Below, one piece after another: positions 1 to 8,311 of a stretch of 64,000 bases of DNA. The stretch comes from Ruminococcaceae bacterium UBA1236 (GTDB lineage Bacteria > Bacillota > Clostridia > Oscillospirales > Acutalibacteraceae). Position 1 is the first letter of the stretch. Each line of letters opens with the position of its first letter. The position numbers and the translations under genes are program-made. The notes under the pieces were generated by a model. The model saw only the letters and a list, made by a program, of their open reading frames with translations, did no database searches and was not told the DNA's origin. The DNA lies in NCBI GenBank assembly GCA_002309055.1, contig DBWO01000051.1, positions 35,001-99,000 of the forward strand, in the 5' to 3' direction.

Positions 1-967
1 CAACTGCAGGAGCAGCAGCCGTATCGACGCCCGTAACTATTACGGGCATGGGGGGTTCAATGAGATCACCGGTGATATTTGCCGGTCCGCCGATTTCGGG
101 AATCTTTTTCTTTCCGGGTTTTTCTTTTACGGGTTCATCCGTTTCTTCGGTATTTTCTTCCTGCTCCTCCTCAAGCTCTCTCTGCTTTCTTTCCTCTTCC
201 CTTCGCTGCGCGTTCTGTTCCATTCTCTCGGCGGTAACCTGAGTAACTTTCTTTATGGGCTTGCGCACGAATGAAACGATGATGGGAAGGGAAATGCCCG
301 TGAGAAGAAGTATTGCGACTATGAGAAGAAGGATGATTGTGACCTTCGCTCCGGTTTCGCCGAAAAGCTTCGCTATGCCGCCGCCTATGAGCGCGCCGAT
401 AACGCCGCCGCTTTTGTTGGGAGCTGCTTCCCAGGCGTCGCTTATCTGCATTGAAACCGTATCCGAAAGCTTGCCCTTGAAAATATGCACGGCGGATGAC
501 AGCATCAGAATAACCGCGCCCGCGGAAATAAGATTTGTCGAAACGTTTGCCGACTGCTTCTCTCTCGCGTAAACGACAGCCATATAAAGGAACATAAACG
601 GTATCACATATGCGCATATTCCGAGGATGCGGAACATAAGATTGTGCATAACGTTCCAAACGTTTTCGCCCTCAATAACCGCTACCGCGAAAAGGAAAAC
701 AGCGGCCGCCGCGAAAATGATGGCCGCGGTCTGCTTGTTCATCCCCTTATATGCTGTTACTTCCTCGGCAGGCTTTTTTGCGGGCTGAGTCTTTTTGGCA
801 GGCTGGGCTTTGCCCGCAGGTTTCGAAGTGCCGCTCTTCGACGCGCCCTGACTCTTTGCTGCGCTCTGACCTTTCGACGCGCCCGCGCTTTTTGATGTAC
901 CGGCGCTCTTGGGGCTCTTTGAGGGTATCTTCGGCTCCTGCTGTTTCTTCTTTCCTGTGTCTGCCAT
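1..967 (-). CDS. ftsK: FtsK/SpoIIIE-family DNA translocase, N-terminal part (runs off left edge)
   Basis: First 322 codons of a septal DNA translocase; the motor and DNA-reading domains lie beyond the window. The frame opens at an ATG at 967 with AGGAG about eight bases upstream. Residues 1 to about 75 are a Lys/Ser/Ala/Gly-rich low-complexity stretch. Four hydrophobic segments follow (TAAIIFAAAAVFLFAVAV, ILGICAYVIPFMFLYMAVV, ISAGAVILMLSSAVHIF, VTIILLLIVAILLLTGISL), then a highly charged Glu/Arg/Lys linker. Basic N-terminus, four membrane passes and a charged linker is the layout of the FtsK 4TM region. Family members pump chromosome DNA through the division or sporulation septum. FtsK and SpoIIIE cannot be separated from this fragment. 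It is transcribed divergently from the sirtuin. Confidence 0.82.
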   Translation of the reverse strand, partial: MADTGKKKQQEPKIPSKSPKSAGTSKSAGASKGQSAAKSQGASKSGTSKPAGKAQPAKKTQPAKKPAEEVTAYKGMNKQTAAIIFAAAAVFLFAVAVIEGENVWNVMHNLMFRILGICAYVIPFMFLYMAVVYAREKQSANVSTNLISAGAVILMLSSAVHIFKGKLSDTVSMQISDAWEAAPNKSGGVIGALIGGGIAKLFGETGAKVTIILLLIVAILLLTGISLPIIVSFVRKPIKKVTQVTAERMEQNAQRREEERKQRELEEEQEENTEETDEPVKEKPGKKKIPEIGGPANITGDLIEPPMPVIVTGVDTAAAPAV

Positions 968-1058
968 GATTTCATCTCCTTCATCCGGATGTTGATTTAT
1001 GTTGAAAATGTGATATGAAAATCAAACGGTTACAGTACCTCATTTTGACATACACTTT

Positions 1059-1087
1059 ATTATAACAGTAAAAATAAAATAATGCAA
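1059..1087 (-). promoter_or_regulatory. Promoter of the ftsK-like gene
   Basis: On the minus strand a TATAAT at 1064-1059 is preceded by TG (extended -10) and, 17 bases further up, by TTGCAT at 1087-1082. The predicted start near 1052 leaves a leader of about 85 bases. The -10 is perfect; the -35 matches TTGACA only at its first three positions. Confidence 0.6.
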
Positions 1088-1119
1088 TATAAAAATCACA
1101 ATATTTTGTGTTTTAATAC

Positions 1120-1149
1120 TTGAAAACGCACCATTTGTAGTGCTAAAAT
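1120..1149 (+). promoter_or_regulatory. Possible promoter of the sirtuin gene
   Basis: TTGAAA at 1120-1125, 18-base spacer, TAAAAT at 1144-1149. The predicted transcript would start almost at the Shine-Dalgarno sequence (AAGAGGTG, 1155-1162), an unusually short leader, so the call is weak. Confidence 0.3.
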
Positions 1150-1168
1150 CGTTTTAAGAGGTGATTTT

Positions 1169-1891
1169 ATGGATATGGTGAAAATCGCGAAGCTTCAGCA
1201 GATGATTGATGAGAGTGAAAAAATCGTGTTTTTCGGCGGCGCGGGCGTGTCAACCGAAAGCGGAATACCCGATTTCCGCTCGGCGGACGGCATATATATG
1301 ATGGACTACAAATATCCGCCCGAGGAGATAATCAGCCGCTCTTTTTTCGAGGCGCACACACCCGAATTCTATGAGTTTTACAAGCAGTATTTCTACTACC
1401 CTGACGCAAGACCCAACCCTGCCCACTTAAAACTCGCGGAGCTTGAAAACAAAGGGAAGGACATCGCCGTCGTAACGCAGAATATAGACGGGCTTCACAC
1501 GGAAGCCGGCAGCAAAAAAGTGTATGAGCTTCACGGCAGCGTGCTGAGAAACTACTGCATGAAATGCGGCAGATTCCACGGCATTGAAAGCGTTGTGAAA
1601 GCGCAGGGAGTGCCCCTTTGCGAATGCGGCGGAATAATAAAACCCGATGTGGTGCTTTATGAAGAATCACTCGACGGCGAAACGATTGAAAACGCCGTTA
1701 ACGCCATAGCGAAAGCGGACCTTATGATAGTTGCCGGCACATCCCTGAGAGTTTACCCCGCGGCGGGATTCATAAGATATTTCAGGGGAAAGAATCTTGT
1801 GATAATCAACCGCGATTCAACCGATATGGACTCGAGCTTCAACCTGATTATACGTGACAAGGTGGGAGAAGTGATGAGCTGCATAAACTGA
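1169..1891 (+). CDS. cobB: NAD-dependent protein deacylase, sirtuin family
   Basis: Cytoplasmic sirtuin of 240 residues that removes acyl groups from protein lysines using NAD+. The NAD-binding GGAGVSTESGIPDFRS lies near residues 23-38, TQNIDGLH at 103-110, the catalytic histidine in LHGSV at 122, and four zinc cysteines at 130, 133, 151 and 153 (CMKC and CEC). The C-terminal VAGTSLRVYPA stretch is also family-typical. Length and motif order fit a complete bacterial class U/III-like sirtuin. ATG at 1169 follows AAGAGGTG. It sits about 85 bp upstream of a flavoprotein cluster that has its own promoter, so co-transcription is possible but not required. Acyl preference cannot be read from sequence. 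Confidence 0.93.
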   Translation: MDMVKIAKLQQMIDESEKIVFFGGAGVSTESGIPDFRSADGIYMMDYKYPPEEIISRSFFEAHTPEFYEFYKQYFYYPDARPNPAHLKLAELENKGKDIAVVTQNIDGLHTEAGSKKVYELHGSVLRNYCMKCGRFHGIESVVKAQGVPLCECGGIIKPDVVLYEESLDGETIENAVNAIAKADLMIVAGTSLRVYPAAGFIRYFRGKNLVIINRDSTDMDSSFNLIIRDKVGEVMSCIN

Positions 1892-1912
1892 AAATATTTT
1901 TATGTTTTTGTA

Positions 1913-1941
1913 TTGTAGTATATTGATTTGAATGATATAAT
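1913..1941 (+). promoter_or_regulatory. Promoter of the flavoprotein cluster
   Basis: TTGTAG at 1913-1918, 17-base spacer, TATAAT at 1936-1941 preceded by TG (extended -10). Predicted start near 1948, giving a leader of about 30 bases that ends in GGAGG at 1965-1969. Confidence 0.6.
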
Positions 1942-1977
1942 GATTGTTTGGAAATAAATTATACGGAGGTCATTAAA

Positions 1978-3408
1978 ATGTGCTATGACGTAGCCGTTAT
2001 CGGTGCGGGTGTAACGGGCGCTTTTGCCGCGCGCGAGCTGAGCCGGTACAACCTTAAGGTTGCCCTTATTGAAAAATGCAATGACCTTGCAATGGGCACT
2101 TCAAAAGCGAATTCAGCCATTGTTCACTCGGGTTTTGACGCTGTCCCGGGCACGCTCAAGGCAATACTCAATGTAAAGGGTACTGCCATGATGCCCGAAA
2201 CCTGCAAGGAACTGAATGTGCCCTTCAAGCCAATCGGTTCCCTCCTGCTCGCCTTTTCGGATGAGGAGATGAAAACCGTTAAAGAACTCTATGACAGAGG
2301 CGTTACAAACGGAGTTCACGGGCTTGAAATCATAGACAGCGCAAAGCTTCACGAGATGGAGCCTAATGTTAATCCCGACGCTGTCGGCGCGCTGTGGGCT
2401 CCCACCGCCGGCATCGTTTGCCCGTACGAGCTCACCATAGCCGCTGCTGAAAACGCGGTTGTAAACGGCGCGGAATTTATGCGCAATTTCGCCGTTTCAA
2501 AGATTGATTATGACGGCTCCGTTTTCACTGTATCGGACGGAAACCGGGAGATTAAAGCTAAATACATCGTTAACGCGGCGGGCGTTTACTGCGACGAAAT
2601 TGCCGCCCTGATAGGCGACAATTCACTGCACACAATCGCGCGTAAAGGCGAATATATGCTGTGCGACAAAACAGTCGGCAACCTTGTGAGCCATGTCCTT
2701 TTCCAGTGCCCCACAATAATGGGCAAGGGCACGCTCGTGACCCCCACCGTTGACGGCAACCTTCTTCTCGGCCCGACTGCCATTGACATTGAGGGCAAAG
2801 AGGATGTTGACACAAACGCGGACACTCTCGCCCTCATACTTGAGAAGGCGCAGAAATCGGTACCCTGCGTTACAACGAGAGAGGTTATCACCTCCTTCGC
2901 CGGCCTTCGCGCTCACCTTGAATGCGATGATTTCATAATCGGAAAGAGCGGGAAAAATGACAAATTCATAAACGCCGCGGGCATTGAGTCCCCCGGTCTC
3001 TCCTCCGCCCCCGCGGTTGGCATTATGATTGCGGAAATCATAGCGGAAGACGCAGGCGCCGAAAAGAGAGCGGATTTTAACCCCGTAAGGGAAGCTCCCG
3101 TAAGATTCAGGCACATGACAAACGAGGAGAGAAAAGCGATTATCGCGAAAAACCCCGCATACGGCAGAATCGTATGCCGCTGTGAAACCATAACGGAAGG
3201 TGAAATCATTGACGCCATCAAGGCCCCCGCAGGCGCGAGAGATGTTGACGGCGTTAAGAGAAGAACAAGAGCCGGCATGGGACGCTGCCAGGGCGGTTTC
3301 TGCGGCTCAAAGGTTGTGGAACTGCTCGCTGAGGAGCTCGGCGTTGAAATCAACGAGATTACCAAGTGCGGCGGCAACTCGAAAATCCTTTATGAAAGAA
3401 CAAAATGA
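1978..3408 (+). CDS. GlpA-like NAD(P)/FAD-dependent oxidoreductase with C-terminal 2Fe-2S (BFD-like) domain
   Basis: Flavoprotein of 476 residues. The N-terminus has a dinucleotide-binding fold (VAVIGAGVTGAFAAREL) and the DAO/glycerol-3-phosphate-dehydrogenase body (SAIVHSGFD, LLLGPTAIDIEGKEDV, ITSFAGLRAH). The last 80 residues form a BFD-like iron-sulfur module with cysteines at about 400, 402, 437 and 442 (CRCET and CQGGFC). The start is set at ATG 1978, with GGAGG nine bases upstream; an in-frame upstream start at 1948 has no ribosome site. This protein, the next FAD protein and a DUF1667 protein form a trio common in Clostridia and resembling anaerobic GlpABC. The substrate is probably glycerol-3-phosphate or a 2-hydroxy acid; no glpF, glpK or glpR is nearby to settle this. 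Confidence 0.85.
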   Translation: MCYDVAVIGAGVTGAFAARELSRYNLKVALIEKCNDLAMGTSKANSAIVHSGFDAVPGTLKAILNVKGTAMMPETCKELNVPFKPIGSLLLAFSDEEMKTVKELYDRGVTNGVHGLEIIDSAKLHEMEPNVNPDAVGALWAPTAGIVCPYELTIAAAENAVVNGAEFMRNFAVSKIDYDGSVFTVSDGNREIKAKYIVNAAGVYCDEIAALIGDNSLHTIARKGEYMLCDKTVGNLVSHVLFQCPTIMGKGTLVTPTVDGNLLLGPTAIDIEGKEDVDTNADTLALILEKAQKSVPCVTTREVITSFAGLRAHLECDDFIIGKSGKNDKFINAAGIESPGLSSAPAVGIMIAEIIAEDAGAEKRADFNPVREAPVRFRHMTNEERKAIIAKNPAYGRIVCRCETITEGEIIDAIKAPAGARDVDGVKRRTRAGMGRCQGGFCGSKVVELLAEELGVEINEITKCGGNSKILYERTK

Positions 3409-3423
3409 GAAGGAGGGAACACA

Positions 3424-4677
3424 ATGCTTAACTATGATATAGTTGTTATCGGCGGCGGCCCCGCGGGCATGGCGGCGGCTCTCAAGGCGAGAGAATGCGG
3501 CATTGAAAGTATCCTCATTCTCGAAAGAGCCGAAACACTCGGCGGCATACTCGAGCAGTGCATACACACGGGCTTCGGTCTTCAGTATTTCGGTGAAGAG
3601 CTCTCGGGCCCCGAGTACGCCGACAGATTTATAAAGCAGGTAAACGAGCAGAAAATCGAATATAAGACCGACACAATGGCTCTTGAAATCACCGGCGACA
3701 ACAAGGTTTACGCCGTAAACAAGACCGACGGTTTGCTTGAAATTCAAGCAAAAGCCATTATCCTCGCTATGGGCTGCAGAGAGAGACCCAGAGGCGCTCT
3801 CAACATCCCCGGCACAAGAGGCAGCGGCGTTATGAGCGCGGGCACGGCGCAGAAATACGTGAACATTGACGGCTATATGCCCGGCAAAAAAGTTGTTATT
3901 CTCGGCTCGGGCGATATCGGCCTTATTATGGCAAGAAGAATGACCCTTGAGGGCGCGAAAGTTGAGTGTGTTTGCGAGCTTATGCCCTACTCAAGCGGCC
4001 TTACAAGAAACATCGTGCAGTGCCTTGACGACTTCGGCATTCCTCTTTACCTGAGCTGTACCGTCATTGACATTCACGGCAAGGACAGAGTAACGGGCGT
4101 TACAATAGCGAACGTTGACGAAAACCGCAAGCCTATACCCGGCACGGAGCGCTTTATTGAGTGCGACACTCTCCTTCTTTCCGTAGGTCTTATCCCCGAA
4201 AACGAGCTGACAAGAGCTGTGGGAATAGACCTTGACAGAGTGACAAGCGGCGCGGTTGTGGACGAATACAGAGAAACAAATCACAAGGGCGTTTTCGCCT
4301 GCGGCAACGTGCTTCACGTGCACGACCTTGTGGACTTTGTAACCTACGAAAGCCAGACAGCAGGCGAGGGCGCGGCAATGTATGTGCTCGGTAAAAAGAC
4401 CGACAGCGATCAGGTGACCACAAAGGGCGTAGGCGCGGTAAGATACATTGTGCCCCAGAAAATAAACCTCAACAACGAGGGTGATGTGAAGCTCTATTTC
4501 AGAGTTGGCAACACATTCAAAAACGCGACCGTAAAGGTCAAGTATAACGGCGAAGAAATCATAAGCCGCAAGCGTCCGCGCCTTGCGCCGGGCGAAATGG
4601 AAAACGTGGTTATCACGAACAAAATGCTTCAGACGTTTTCCAAAGACGGCGTTATAGAAATTTCCGTGGAGGTGTGA
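3424..4677 (+). CDS. FAD-dependent pyridine-nucleotide oxidoreductase, partner of the GlpA-like protein
   Basis: Flavoprotein of 417 residues with an N-terminal FAD-binding GGGPAGMAAAL near residues 10-20, a second nucleotide-binding motif VVILGSGDIGLIMA in the middle, and the late FAD-contact motif GVFACGNVLHVHDLVD typical of thioredoxin-reductase-like oxidoreductases. CIHTGFGLQYFGEELSGPEY near residue 48 is characteristic of the clostridial family paired with GlpA-like proteins. ATG 3424 follows GAAGGAGGG, 15 bases after the upstream stop. By analogy with GlpB it would pass electrons from the dehydrogenase subunit onward. There is no redox CxxC of the thioredoxin-reductase type. It lies in an operon with both neighbours. 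Confidence 0.85.
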   Translation: MLNYDIVVIGGGPAGMAAALKARECGIESILILERAETLGGILEQCIHTGFGLQYFGEELSGPEYADRFIKQVNEQKIEYKTDTMALEITGDNKVYAVNKTDGLLEIQAKAIILAMGCRERPRGALNIPGTRGSGVMSAGTAQKYVNIDGYMPGKKVVILGSGDIGLIMARRMTLEGAKVECVCELMPYSSGLTRNIVQCLDDFGIPLYLSCTVIDIHGKDRVTGVTIANVDENRKPIPGTERFIECDTLLLSVGLIPENELTRAVGIDLDRVTSGAVVDEYRETNHKGVFACGNVLHVHDLVDFVTYESQTAGEGAAMYVLGKKTDSDQVTTKGVGAVRYIVPQKINLNNEGDVKLYFRVGNTFKNATVKVKYNGEEIISRKRPRLAPGEMENVVITNKMLQTFSKDGVIEISVEV

Positions 4678-4680
4678 GAA

Positions 4681-5049
4681 ATGACAAAGAAAATCACTTG
4701 CGTAACATGCCCCATGGGCTGCCCGATAACCGTTGAAATAAGCGACAGCGGTGAAATAATCTCGGTCAGCGGCAACACCTGCCCTCGCGGCAAAACTTAC
4801 GCCGAAAACGAAATCACTCATCCCCAGAGAAGCCTCGCGACAACCGTAAGAGTTGAAGGCGGCGTGCACAATGTGGTGCCCTGCAAATCCGCAGGTCCCC
4901 TGCCCAAGGAAAAGATATTTGACTGCATGGAAGCAATCAACAAGGCAAGGGCCAACGCGCCCGTAGCGCTCGGCGATGTGCTGGTTGAAAACGTTTGCGG
5001 CACGGGAGTAAATATAGTGGCAACAAATCACTGCCCGGCCAAAATCTGA
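4681..5049 (+). CDS. DUF1667 cysteine-motif protein
   Basis: Small protein of 122 residues that begins with a cysteine cluster: ITCVTCPMGCP puts Cys at 7, 10 and 14. More cysteines follow in NTCPRGKTYA, VPCKS, DCMEA, NVCGTG and the C-terminal NHCPAKI. This is the pattern of COG3862/DUF1667, a family with conserved Cys pairs that almost always follows the two flavoproteins found here. The start lies three bases after the previous stop, so translation is probably coupled. The likely role is an iron-sulfur or metal-binding small subunit of the complex, by association only. A strong terminator follows. Confidence 0.85.
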   Translation: MTKKITCVTCPMGCPITVEISDSGEIISVSGNTCPRGKTYAENEITHPQRSLATTVRVEGGVHNVVPCKSAGPLPKEKIFDCMEAINKARANAPVALGDVLVENVCGTGVNIVATNHCPAKI

Positions 5050-5070
5050 TGTAATCAGAAAAACAAATTA

Positions 5071-5118
5071 AAAAAGCTCACAGGCGTTTCGTGTTACGGA
5101 AACGCCTGTGATTTTTAT
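5071..5118. terminator. Bidirectional rho-independent terminator
   Basis: Perfect 12-bp stem (5079-5090 pairing with 5099-5110) with an 8-base loop, flanked by an A-run on the left and ATTTTTATT on the right. It can therefore end both the flavoprotein operon (+) and the long minus-strand block finishing with rsgA. Confidence 0.9.
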
Positions 5119-5149
5119 TCAGGCCGGTTTAAATACGAGAGAGCAATGC

Positions 5150-6025
5150 TTATCTCCAGGTCTTGACCTGCTCGGCCTGCTCCAGAAGCATTTTGTAGCT
5201 CTCATGGCGTGAAACCGGGATTTCTCCGAGCTCAACCGCCTCGATTATCTTACAGCCCTGGTCCATAACATGGCGGCAGGTTGAATATTTGCACTTGCCG
5301 AGATAAGGCGCAAACTCCTTGAATGCAAAGGGAAGATTCTCTTTGTCAACATACTCGCTGTCCTCGGACACTATTGAGGCAAAGCCCGGGGTATCCGCGA
5401 CATATCCGCCGCAGATTTCAAACAGCTCGCTGTGGCGTGTGGTGTGCTTGCCTCTGCCGAGAGCATCGCTGATTTCTGCTGTGCTCAGGTTCAGCGAAGG
5501 CTCAATGGCGTTAAGAAGCGAGGATTTACCAACGCCCGTGTTACCCGCGAAAGCGCTTATGTGACCGGCAAACTCGGACTTGAGAGCGTCAATGCCCTCC
5601 CCGGTTTTGCTCGATACGCAAAACGCCTTTATATTCACCTTGCGGTAAATATCCGCGTAGCGCTCGCCGTTTGCCTTGTCGCACTTTGTGAAGATAACTA
5701 TGGGCTCAATACCTTTGTCAACCGCTATTGCCGTCAGCTTGTCAATTATAAGCAGCGCGGGACGCGGTTCGATGGTTGATGAAATTATGAACAGCTTGTC
5801 GATATTCGCGACGGGCGGACGGGTCATCACCGTTGAGCGCTCGTGAATGACATCGATGGTGTTTTCCGTGTTTTCATTCACGGAAATGGTCACCTTGTCG
5901 CCTGTAAGGGGTTTTATGCCCTCCATGCGGAAAATGCCCTTCGCCTTGCATTCATAGACATCATCATCGCACTTCACATAGTAAAATCCGCCGATTCCTT
6001 TGAGAATAATTCCTTCTTTATTCAT
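5150..6025 (-). CDS. rsgA: Ribosome small subunit-dependent GTPase A
   Basis: Late 30S ribosome-assembly GTPase of 291 residues. It has an N-terminal OB-fold, then a circularly permuted GTPase in which TKCDKA (G4) comes before GNTGVGKS (G1, Walker A) and DTPG (G3), and a C-terminal zinc knuckle CKYSTCRHVMDQGC. The start is put at ATG 6025 because GGAG sits eight bases upstream; the in-frame GTG at 6034 abuts that site and is unlikely. It is the last gene of the long minus-strand block, about 60 bp after prkC, as in Bacillus subtilis, but the usual following rpe gene is absent and a terminator stands there. Confidence 0.95.
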   Translation of the reverse strand: MNKEGIILKGIGGFYYVKCDDDVYECKAKGIFRMEGIKPLTGDKVTISVNENTENTIDVIHERSTVMTRPPVANIDKLFIISSTIEPRPALLIIDKLTAIAVDKGIEPIVIFTKCDKANGERYADIYRKVNIKAFCVSSKTGEGIDALKSEFAGHISAFAGNTGVGKSSLLNAIEPSLNLSTAEISDALGRGKHTTRHSELFEICGGYVADTPGFASIVSEDSEYVDKENLPFAFKEFAPYLGKCKYSTCRHVMDQGCKIIEAVELGEIPVSRHESYKMLLEQAEQVKTWR

Positions 6026-6085
6026 CTTTTCCACTCCTTTTTCGCTTTTTTCTCTTTCCGAAATAATTGTTATTATTATTTATTG

Positions 6086-8296
6086 TTAAATACCTATAAA
6101 CTGACCGACTGTAAGCACAATTTCGGTGTCGGTCGGTATTGAGCCGGTAATCAGGCTCACGATTGAGCTTGTGCTTGTGCCCTCGGGGCTCTGACTGATA
6201 ACAATACCGTCACGGCTCTTTTCAAGAGTTTCGCTGTATTTAATTGTTACTTTTCTGAAGCCTCTTGAAGCAAGCGTGCTCTTGGCTGCATCCATTGTCA
6301 TACCGGTTACATCCGGCAATACCGCGCTTGAGGCAGAAGAATAAGCATATCCGTCATTTGAAATTGTGGCGGGATTCTTTGTGAAGTCAACCGTGCAGTG
6401 ATAGTATTCGCTGTTGCTGATATAAACCTTGACAGAGGCGGCGGCATCTGAGCCTGTGACGGAGAAAGTGTAATCGCTGCCGTCCATCATAAGGGATTTG
6501 CTCGCTACGCTCTCGTTGTTGACATAAACGTCAAAACTCTGTCTTGTGCCGCTGTTGGGTAGGTGGATCTTTATATTTGCCGTCATTACCTCAGGCACAC
6601 CGCTGCTCACAACAACAACAATTCTTGTGCCCTCCATAACCTTGTCGCCCTCTTCGGGATTCTGAAAGAGGATTTCGCCCTTAGGCTTGTCACTGGCTCT
6701 CTCTTCGTAAGTGGTATCAATGGCAAGCTTCATGCTTTCAAGCTTTTCTTTTGCCATATTGTAATCCCAACCGATAACACTGGGCACTTCAATGAGGTCC
6801 TCATCGCTCGCGTAGTAAAGAATAACCGTGGAGCCGGGCTCCGCTTCTGTGCCGGCGGCGGGGTTGGTTTTGATAACCGTGCCGTATTCGATTGTGGCGC
6901 TGACCGTGGGCAGGAGACTCACCTTGAAGCCTTTGTTTTCAAGCATTGTCTGCGCCGCCTCCCACATCTTGCCGCTCACATCCGGGATGGCAATTGGCTC
7001 GCTGTTATTGACAACATAGAGGATAATCGTTTTTGAGGAAGCGTCCATTTTTCTGTTCGCAGGAGGATCCTGGTCAAAGACCATGCCGTCGTTGAGAAGG
7101 CTGTTCGTCTCATAGACAATGTCGAAGGTTAAGGATGAGTAATCGCGGTTATCCTTAATTTCGGTTTCATAATCCATGCCCACAAAATTCGGTACAACTT
7201 TCGCCTCTTTGGCGAATACATCTGTGAAGAAATACAGGCCGGCAAAAACAACGAGGCCCACAACGAGAAGACCGAGCAGGACTCCTACTATTATGAAGCC
7301 CGCCTTACCTCCCTTCCTCCCATCTTCGTCGTTTTCGTCGCCGTCATCCGCGGGAGTATTAGTCCTGACCGGGGGAGCGGGTGTATTAACGGGAGTCTGT
7401 GAGGGCGTTTTGGTGGCAAATCTGGTGGGGTCTGAATCCACAAAGTAATCCTGCCTGAATTTTATATTGGGATTTCTCTTGAACTCCTCAATGTCAAGCA
7501 GCATCTCGGAAGCCGTCTGATATCTTTGCTTTGTGTCCTTTTCCATGGCTCTCTTGACTATCTGCTCGAGGCCTACCGGAATGTTGGGATTAATTTCCCT
7601 GATGCTCTTCGCGTCACTCTGCAGCTGCATAAGGGCAACGGAAACGCTGTTGTCGGAAACAAACGGGAGCTTGCCCGTGAGCATCTCATACATAACAACG
7701 CCGACGGAGTAAATATCCGTTCTCTCGTCAATGGAGTTGCCTCTCGCCTGCTCGGGGCTTATGTAGTGCACGGAGCCGATGGCTGAGTCAGTCATGGTCT
7801 TGGTGTCGCTGTAGCTGAATCGGGCGATGCCGAAGTCCGTAACCTTGATATCACCGTTTGACAGAAGGAGAATATTCTGGGGCTTTATATCCCTGTGGAT
7901 AATGCCCTTGTCGTGAGCGTGCTGAAGCGCTCTTAAAATCTGAGTGGTGAAATGGATGGTTTCCTTAATGCCGAGGCGGCCCTGCTGCTCAATATATTCC
8001 TTGAGCGTAATGCCCTCGACATATTCCATTACTATATACTGAAGCCTGTCGCCGTAGTTAACATTATAAACTTTCACAATATTGGGATGTGAAAGCAGGG
8101 AAATGGCTTTTGACTCATTTTTGAATCTGCGGCGGAACTCCTCGTTTGCGAGAAACTCATCCTTGAGTATTTTAACGGAAACGATACGGTCATCAATATT
8201 ATCGTAAGCCTTATAAACAACCGCCATACCGCCTACGCCGATAACCTCCTGAATTTCGTAACGGCCGTCAAGCCTTTTACCGGTATAGTTATCCAT
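6086..8296 (-). CDS. prkC: PASTA-domain serine/threonine protein kinase
   Basis: Membrane kinase of 736 residues that senses muropeptides or lipid II in Firmicutes. The kinase domain spans residues 1 to about 270: glycine loop GVGGMAVVYKA, catalytic Lys 42, HRDIKPQN at 134-141, DFG at 154-156 and SPEQARG. A Thr/Pro-rich acidic linker leads to one membrane helix at about 330-355 (FIIVGVLLGLLVVGLVVFAG). Outside are three PASTA repeats, then about 92 residues of beta-rich sequence (about 567-658), then a fourth PASTA repeat from residue 659. ATG 8296 follows AAGGAGGAA. It lies 15 bp after its cognate phosphatase gene prpC. Confidence 0.95.
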   Translation of the reverse strand: MDNYTGKRLDGRYEIQEVIGVGGMAVVYKAYDNIDDRIVSVKILKDEFLANEEFRRRFKNESKAISLLSHPNIVKVYNVNYGDRLQYIVMEYVEGITLKEYIEQQGRLGIKETIHFTTQILRALQHAHDKGIIHRDIKPQNILLLSNGDIKVTDFGIARFSYSDTKTMTDSAIGSVHYISPEQARGNSIDERTDIYSVGVVMYEMLTGKLPFVSDNSVSVALMQLQSDAKSIREINPNIPVGLEQIVKRAMEKDTKQRYQTASEMLLDIEEFKRNPNIKFRQDYFVDSDPTRFATKTPSQTPVNTPAPPVRTNTPADDGDENDEDGRKGGKAGFIIVGVLLGLLVVGLVVFAGLYFFTDVFAKEAKVVPNFVGMDYETEIKDNRDYSSLTFDIVYETNSLLNDGMVFDQDPPANRKMDASSKTIILYVVNNSEPIAIPDVSGKMWEAAQTMLENKGFKVSLLPTVSATIEYGTVIKTNPAAGTEAEPGSTVILYYASDEDLIEVPSVIGWDYNMAKEKLESMKLAIDTTYEERASDKPKGEILFQNPEEGDKVMEGTRIVVVVSSGVPEVMTANIKIHLPNSGTRQSFDVYVNNESVASKSLMMDGSDYTFSVTGSDAAASVKVYISNSEYYHCTVDFTKNPATISNDGYAYSSASSAVLPDVTGMTMDAAKSTLASRGFRKVTIKYSETLEKSRDGIVISQSPEGTSTSSIVSLITGSIPTDTEIVLTVGQFIGI

Positions 8297-8311
8297 ATCC
8301 GTTCCTCCTTA

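Noticed and set aside
1045..1066. TTGACA followed by TATAAC upstream of the sirtuin
   Set aside because: Only ten bases separate the hexamers, too short for a sigma-A promoter.
3991..5031. Minus-strand open frame of 346 codons
   Set aside because: Lies opposite the FAD oxidoreductase and DUF1667 genes, both of which have clear motifs; it has no family features.
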